Positions 3,951-5,737 of a DNA stretch of 5,737 bases are shown piece after piece. Origin of the DNA: Actinomycetes bacterium. GTDB lineage: Bacteria > Actinomycetota > Actinomycetes > Prado026. The stretch is taken from positions 1-5,737 of the forward strand of contig JALOLN010000138.1 of assembly GCA_025455945.1 (NCBI GenBank), given 5' to 3'. The number at the start of each line of letters is the position of its first letter. The first letter of the stretch is position 1. The notes beneath the pieces are model-generated. The model saw nothing but the letters and a program-made list of their open reading frames with translations, was not told the DNA's origin and ran no database searches. The translations under genes and the position numbers were made by a program.

Positions 3951-5414
3951 GTGGGGGTGCACCCGGACACCGGGCGGGCGGTCGAGGCCCTGACGCAGCA
4001 GCGGCTGGCGCCGATCGTCGACCTGGTCGCCTACCGTGCCGACGACGGGGCGGTCGTCGTCGCGAACAGCGCCGGAGCCGCCCGGCTGCGGGTGGGCCTG
4101 CCGGCGGAGGTGCTGCACGGGCGCAACCCGGTGGCCGACACCGACCCGATGCGGTTCGCCGACTACGCGGCGGAGGCGGCCGACCCGTCACCGCCCAACG
4201 AGCGGCACGCCTACCCCTACCCGGACCTGCGGCTGGCCTCGCTGTTCGCGGCCGTCGACCGGGCGCCGGACGTGGCCGTCGTGCACACCGCCCGGCACTA
4301 CTTCCCCGAGCAGGGCGGGCACGCCGGCGAGCACGGCTCGCTCAACGTCGTCCAGTCCCGTGCGCCGCTGCTGCTGTCCGGGCCGGGGGTCGCGGCCCGA
4401 GGAGTCGTGGACGACCACGCCCGCGTCGTGGACGTGGGCCCGACCATGGCCGCCGCCGTCGGGGCGGCCGAGCGGCTCCCCACCTGCCTGGACGGCCGGC
4501 CGCGCACGGACCTGGTGGCCCCGGGGGCCACCCGCTGGGTGGTCGGGCTGCTGTGGGACGGCGCGAACGCCGGCGACCTGCTGCACCTGGCCGGCACCGG
4601 TGCGCTGCCCCACGTCGCGCGGCTGCTCGAGCGCGGCCTGGCCCTGCGCGGCGGCGCCGTCGCGGAGTTCCCCAGCCTCACTCTCGTCAACCACACCAGC
4701 GCGCTGACCGGCGTCGGTCCCGGGCGGCACGGCGTCGTCGGCAACGCCTACGTGGACCGGGTGACGGGGGAGACGGTGGTGCCCAACGACTCCCGGACCT
4801 GGCACCGGTGGGCGGACTGGGTGCGGCCGGGCACCTCGACGGTGTTCGAGTGGGTCGGCGGCAGCGACCCGGCCCGGGGCACGGCGAGCGTCAACGAGCC
4901 GGTGGACCGCGGCGCGACCTACTCGACGATGGGCCTGATCCGCGCGTCGGGCTCGGCCGAGGGCGCCCACGCCCTGGACTCGATGCTGCCCGACCCGACG
5001 ACGAGCCGGTTCGCCACGCAGCGGTTCGTCCGGGTCGACCCCGACTACGCCTGGGCCACCCAGGTCGACGACATCGGCCTGGAGCAGGTGCTGCAGCTGT
5101 GGGAGCGGCCCGCCGACGCGCCTGCCCTGCTGTGGTGGAACACGGTGGGCACGGACACCGGCCACCACGCCGGCGGTCCGCGGTCCGCGCCCTCCCGCGC
5201 GGCGCTGGCCGACGCCGACCGTCGGCTGGGGGCCTTCCTCGACCGTCTCGACGCGCTCGGCGTGGCCGACGACGTCACCGTGCTGCTGACCGCCGACCAC
5301 GGGTTCGAGGCCGCCGACCCCGGCGTCCGGGGCGAGTGGGGCACGGCGCTGGCCGACGCCGGGGTGGCCCACCGGGACGTCGGGCCCGGCTTCGTGTACC
5401 TGGAGCCCCGGTGA
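3951..5414 (+). CDS. Alkaline-phosphatase-superfamily protein (type I phosphodiesterase/nucleotide pyrophosphatase-like)
   Basis: A 487-residue metal-dependent phosphoester hydrolase without signal peptide or membrane segment, so probably cytoplasmic. The C-terminal two thirds carry the phosphodiesterase signatures: LLWDGAN (Asp203, metal), FPSLTLVNHTSALTG (242-254, probable nucleophile Thr244), PGRHGVVGN, GTDTGHHAGG (Asp402 with His405 or His406) and TADHGFE (Asp449, His450). The final metal histidine expected after the DHG motif is not obvious; His474 is a weak candidate. The N-terminal part instead contains VVHTARHYF (110-118), GHAGEHGS (His124, His128), PLLLSGPGV (139-147) and VDVGPT (160-165). 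These resemble the closing section of other alkaline-phosphatase-fold enzymes, so the motif order looks permuted. I recall similar conserved actinobacterial proteins annotated only as alkaline phosphatase family. Substrate unknown. The stop overlaps the next gene, so the two are probably co-translated. Confidence 0.85.
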   Translation: MGVHPDTGRAVEALTQQRLAPIVDLVAYRADDGAVVVANSAGAARLRVGLPAEVLHGRNPVADTDPMRFADYAAEAADPSPPNERHAYPYPDLRLASLFAAVDRAPDVAVVHTARHYFPEQGGHAGEHGSLNVVQSRAPLLLSGPGVAARGVVDDHARVVDVGPTMAAAVGAAERLPTCLDGRPRTDLVAPGATRWVVGLLWDGANAGDLLHLAGTGALPHVARLLERGLALRGGAVAEFPSLTLVNHTSALTGVGPGRHGVVGNAYVDRVTGETVVPNDSRTWHRWADWVRPGTSTVFEWVGGSDPARGTASVNEPVDRGATYSTMGLIRASGSAEGAHALDSMLPDPTTSRFATQRFVRVDPDYAWATQVDDIGLEQVLQLWERPADAPALLWWNTVGTDTGHHAGGPRSAPSRAALADADRRLGAFLDRLDALGVADDVTVLLTADHGFEAADPGVRGEWGTALADAGVAHRDVGPGFVYLEPR

Positions 5415-5593
5415 CCGGCGCCGCCATGGTCGCCTGCGCGTGGTGCGGTGCGGCACCGCCCGGTGACGCCACGGTGCCGCCGCTCACCTGGACGTCGTCC
5501 GTCGAGGGCGGCCGGCAGGCGTGGTACTGCGAGCGGTGCTCCCGTGTGCACCTGCGAGCGATCGAGGGCCGTCTCGACGCGGAGTGGTTCTAG
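5411..5593 (+). CDS. Small zinc-ribbon protein of unknown function
   Basis: A 60-residue protein with two CxxC pairs, CAWC (Cys9, Cys12) and CERC (Cys40, Cys43), separated by 27 residues. This is the pattern of a zinc ribbon. The tail LRAIEGRLDAEWF is a short charged helix ending in aromatic residues. The GTG start overlaps the phosphodiesterase stop as GTGA, with GGAG (5402-5405) five bases upstream, so translation is probably coupled. An in-frame ATG at 5426 is an alternative start that would still keep all four cysteines. Its stop TAG shares CTAG with the stop of the convergent kinase gene. Such ribbons often mediate protein or nucleic-acid contacts, but nothing here names a partner; coupling suggests a link with the phosphodiesterase. 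Confidence 0.75.
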   Translation: MTGAAMVACAWCGAAPPGDATVPPLTWTSSVEGGRQAWYCERCSRVHLRAIEGRLDAEWF

Positions 5594-5737
5594 GCCTCGG
5601 CGAACCCGGGCAGCCAGGTGTCCATCTCGGAGCGCATGGGGACCTCGGCCCCGAGCTGGCACAGCACCCCCAGCCCGCCGAGCCAGACCCGGTGCACGAG
5701 CAGGTACTCCGGCGGCAGGTTGAGCTTCAGCCCCATG
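5590..5737 (-). CDS. C-terminal fragment of an ABC1/AarF-family atypical kinase
   Basis: The minus strand is open from the right edge to a TAG at 5592-5590, giving 48 complete residues of a C-terminus. It contains LPPEYLLVHRVWLGG, GVLCQLGA and a WLPGF ending. This resembles the C-terminal end of ABC1 (UbiB/AarF-like) kinases of actinobacteria such as M. tuberculosis Rv3197, which is next to whiB7 in that genome. The kinase core with its ATP-binding motifs lies outside the window, so the call rests on the tail and on synteny. The ATG at 5736-5734 is not the start, since family members are over 400 residues long. The gene converges on the zinc-ribbon gene with a 4-base overlap, leaving no room for a terminator between them. 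Confidence 0.65.
   Translation of the reverse strand, partial: MGLKLNLPPEYLLVHRVWLGGLGVLCQLGAEVPMRSEMDTWLPGFAEA

Noticed and set aside
2848..4191. 447-codon minus-strand frame parallel to the PAP2 gene
   Set aside because: It is a shifted reading of the PAP2 region, dominated by Arg/Pro/Ala, without membrane segments or PAP2 motifs.
4553..5410. Upstream extension of the zinc-ribbon frame inside the phosphodiesterase gene
   Set aside because: The frame is open for a long way upstream but reads as Arg/Gly/Pro-rich shadow sequence. The real start is at the GTGA overlap at 5411.
4188..5456. 422-codon minus-strand frame opposite the phosphodiesterase
   Set aside because: It is antisense to a protein with clear active-site motifs; composition is Gly/Val/Arg-rich and no family is recognisable.
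1..5737. Search for CRISPR arrays, insertion sequences, attachment sites, tRNA or rRNA genes
   Set aside because: No spaced direct repeats, transposase motifs, long terminal inverted repeats or tRNA-like cloverleaf were seen on either strand by eye.

Overview
The window is very GC-rich, has dense, tightly packed genes with GTG and ATG starts, and carries marker genes for mycothiol-producing actinobacteria: a mycoredoxin, UvrD2 with a tetracysteine/HRDC tail, and WhiB7. The source is therefore an actinomycete. A Geodermatophilaceae-like genome would fit, but the sequence alone does not fix the family. The left part follows the order known around M. tuberculosis Rv3197-Rv3199c (nudC, mrx1, uvrD2, whiB7, ABC1-kinase gene). 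Here three extra genes sit between whiB7 and the ABC1-kinase gene.

Layout. 1-67 (+): last codons of a probable NUDIX/NudC protein. 95-331 (-): mycoredoxin Mrx1. 332-435: short divergent promoter region. 436-2571 (+): UvrD2 helicase, possibly near-leaderless. 2572-2867: the regulatory leader of whiB7. It holds a WhiB7-type promoter (AT-rich element, TTGCCT, TAGCCT), a 5' hairpin, a 23-codon uORF with a strong Shine-Dalgarno, and an intrinsic terminator in front of the gene. 2868-3143 (+): WhiB7, an Fe-S/AT-hook regulator of intrinsic antibiotic resistance. 3920-2853 (-): a PAP2_3-type membrane lipid phosphatase/phosphotransferase. Its recognisable domain ends where whiB7 ends, but its frame has no stop there and stays open antisense through all of whiB7. 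3951-5414 (+): an alkaline-phosphatase-superfamily phosphodiesterase with an apparently permuted motif order. 5411-5593 (+): a 60-aa zinc-ribbon protein overlapping it by GTGA. 5590-5737 (-): C-terminus of an ABC1/AarF-family kinase, converging on the zinc-ribbon gene so that one CTAG provides both stop codons.

How the genes fit together. mrx1 and uvrD2 are stress and DNA-maintenance functions. whiB7 looks like a self-contained unit with its own autoregulated promoter and ribosome-sensing attenuator. The PAP2 and phosphodiesterase genes diverge from a 30-bp gap, and both suggest phosphoester metabolism, although no shared pathway can be shown. No mobile elements, CRISPR arrays or tRNA/rRNA genes were seen. 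The most noteworthy points are the whiB7 leader with a possible antiterminator, the total antisense overlap of whiB7 by the PAP2 frame, and the permuted phosphodiesterase.
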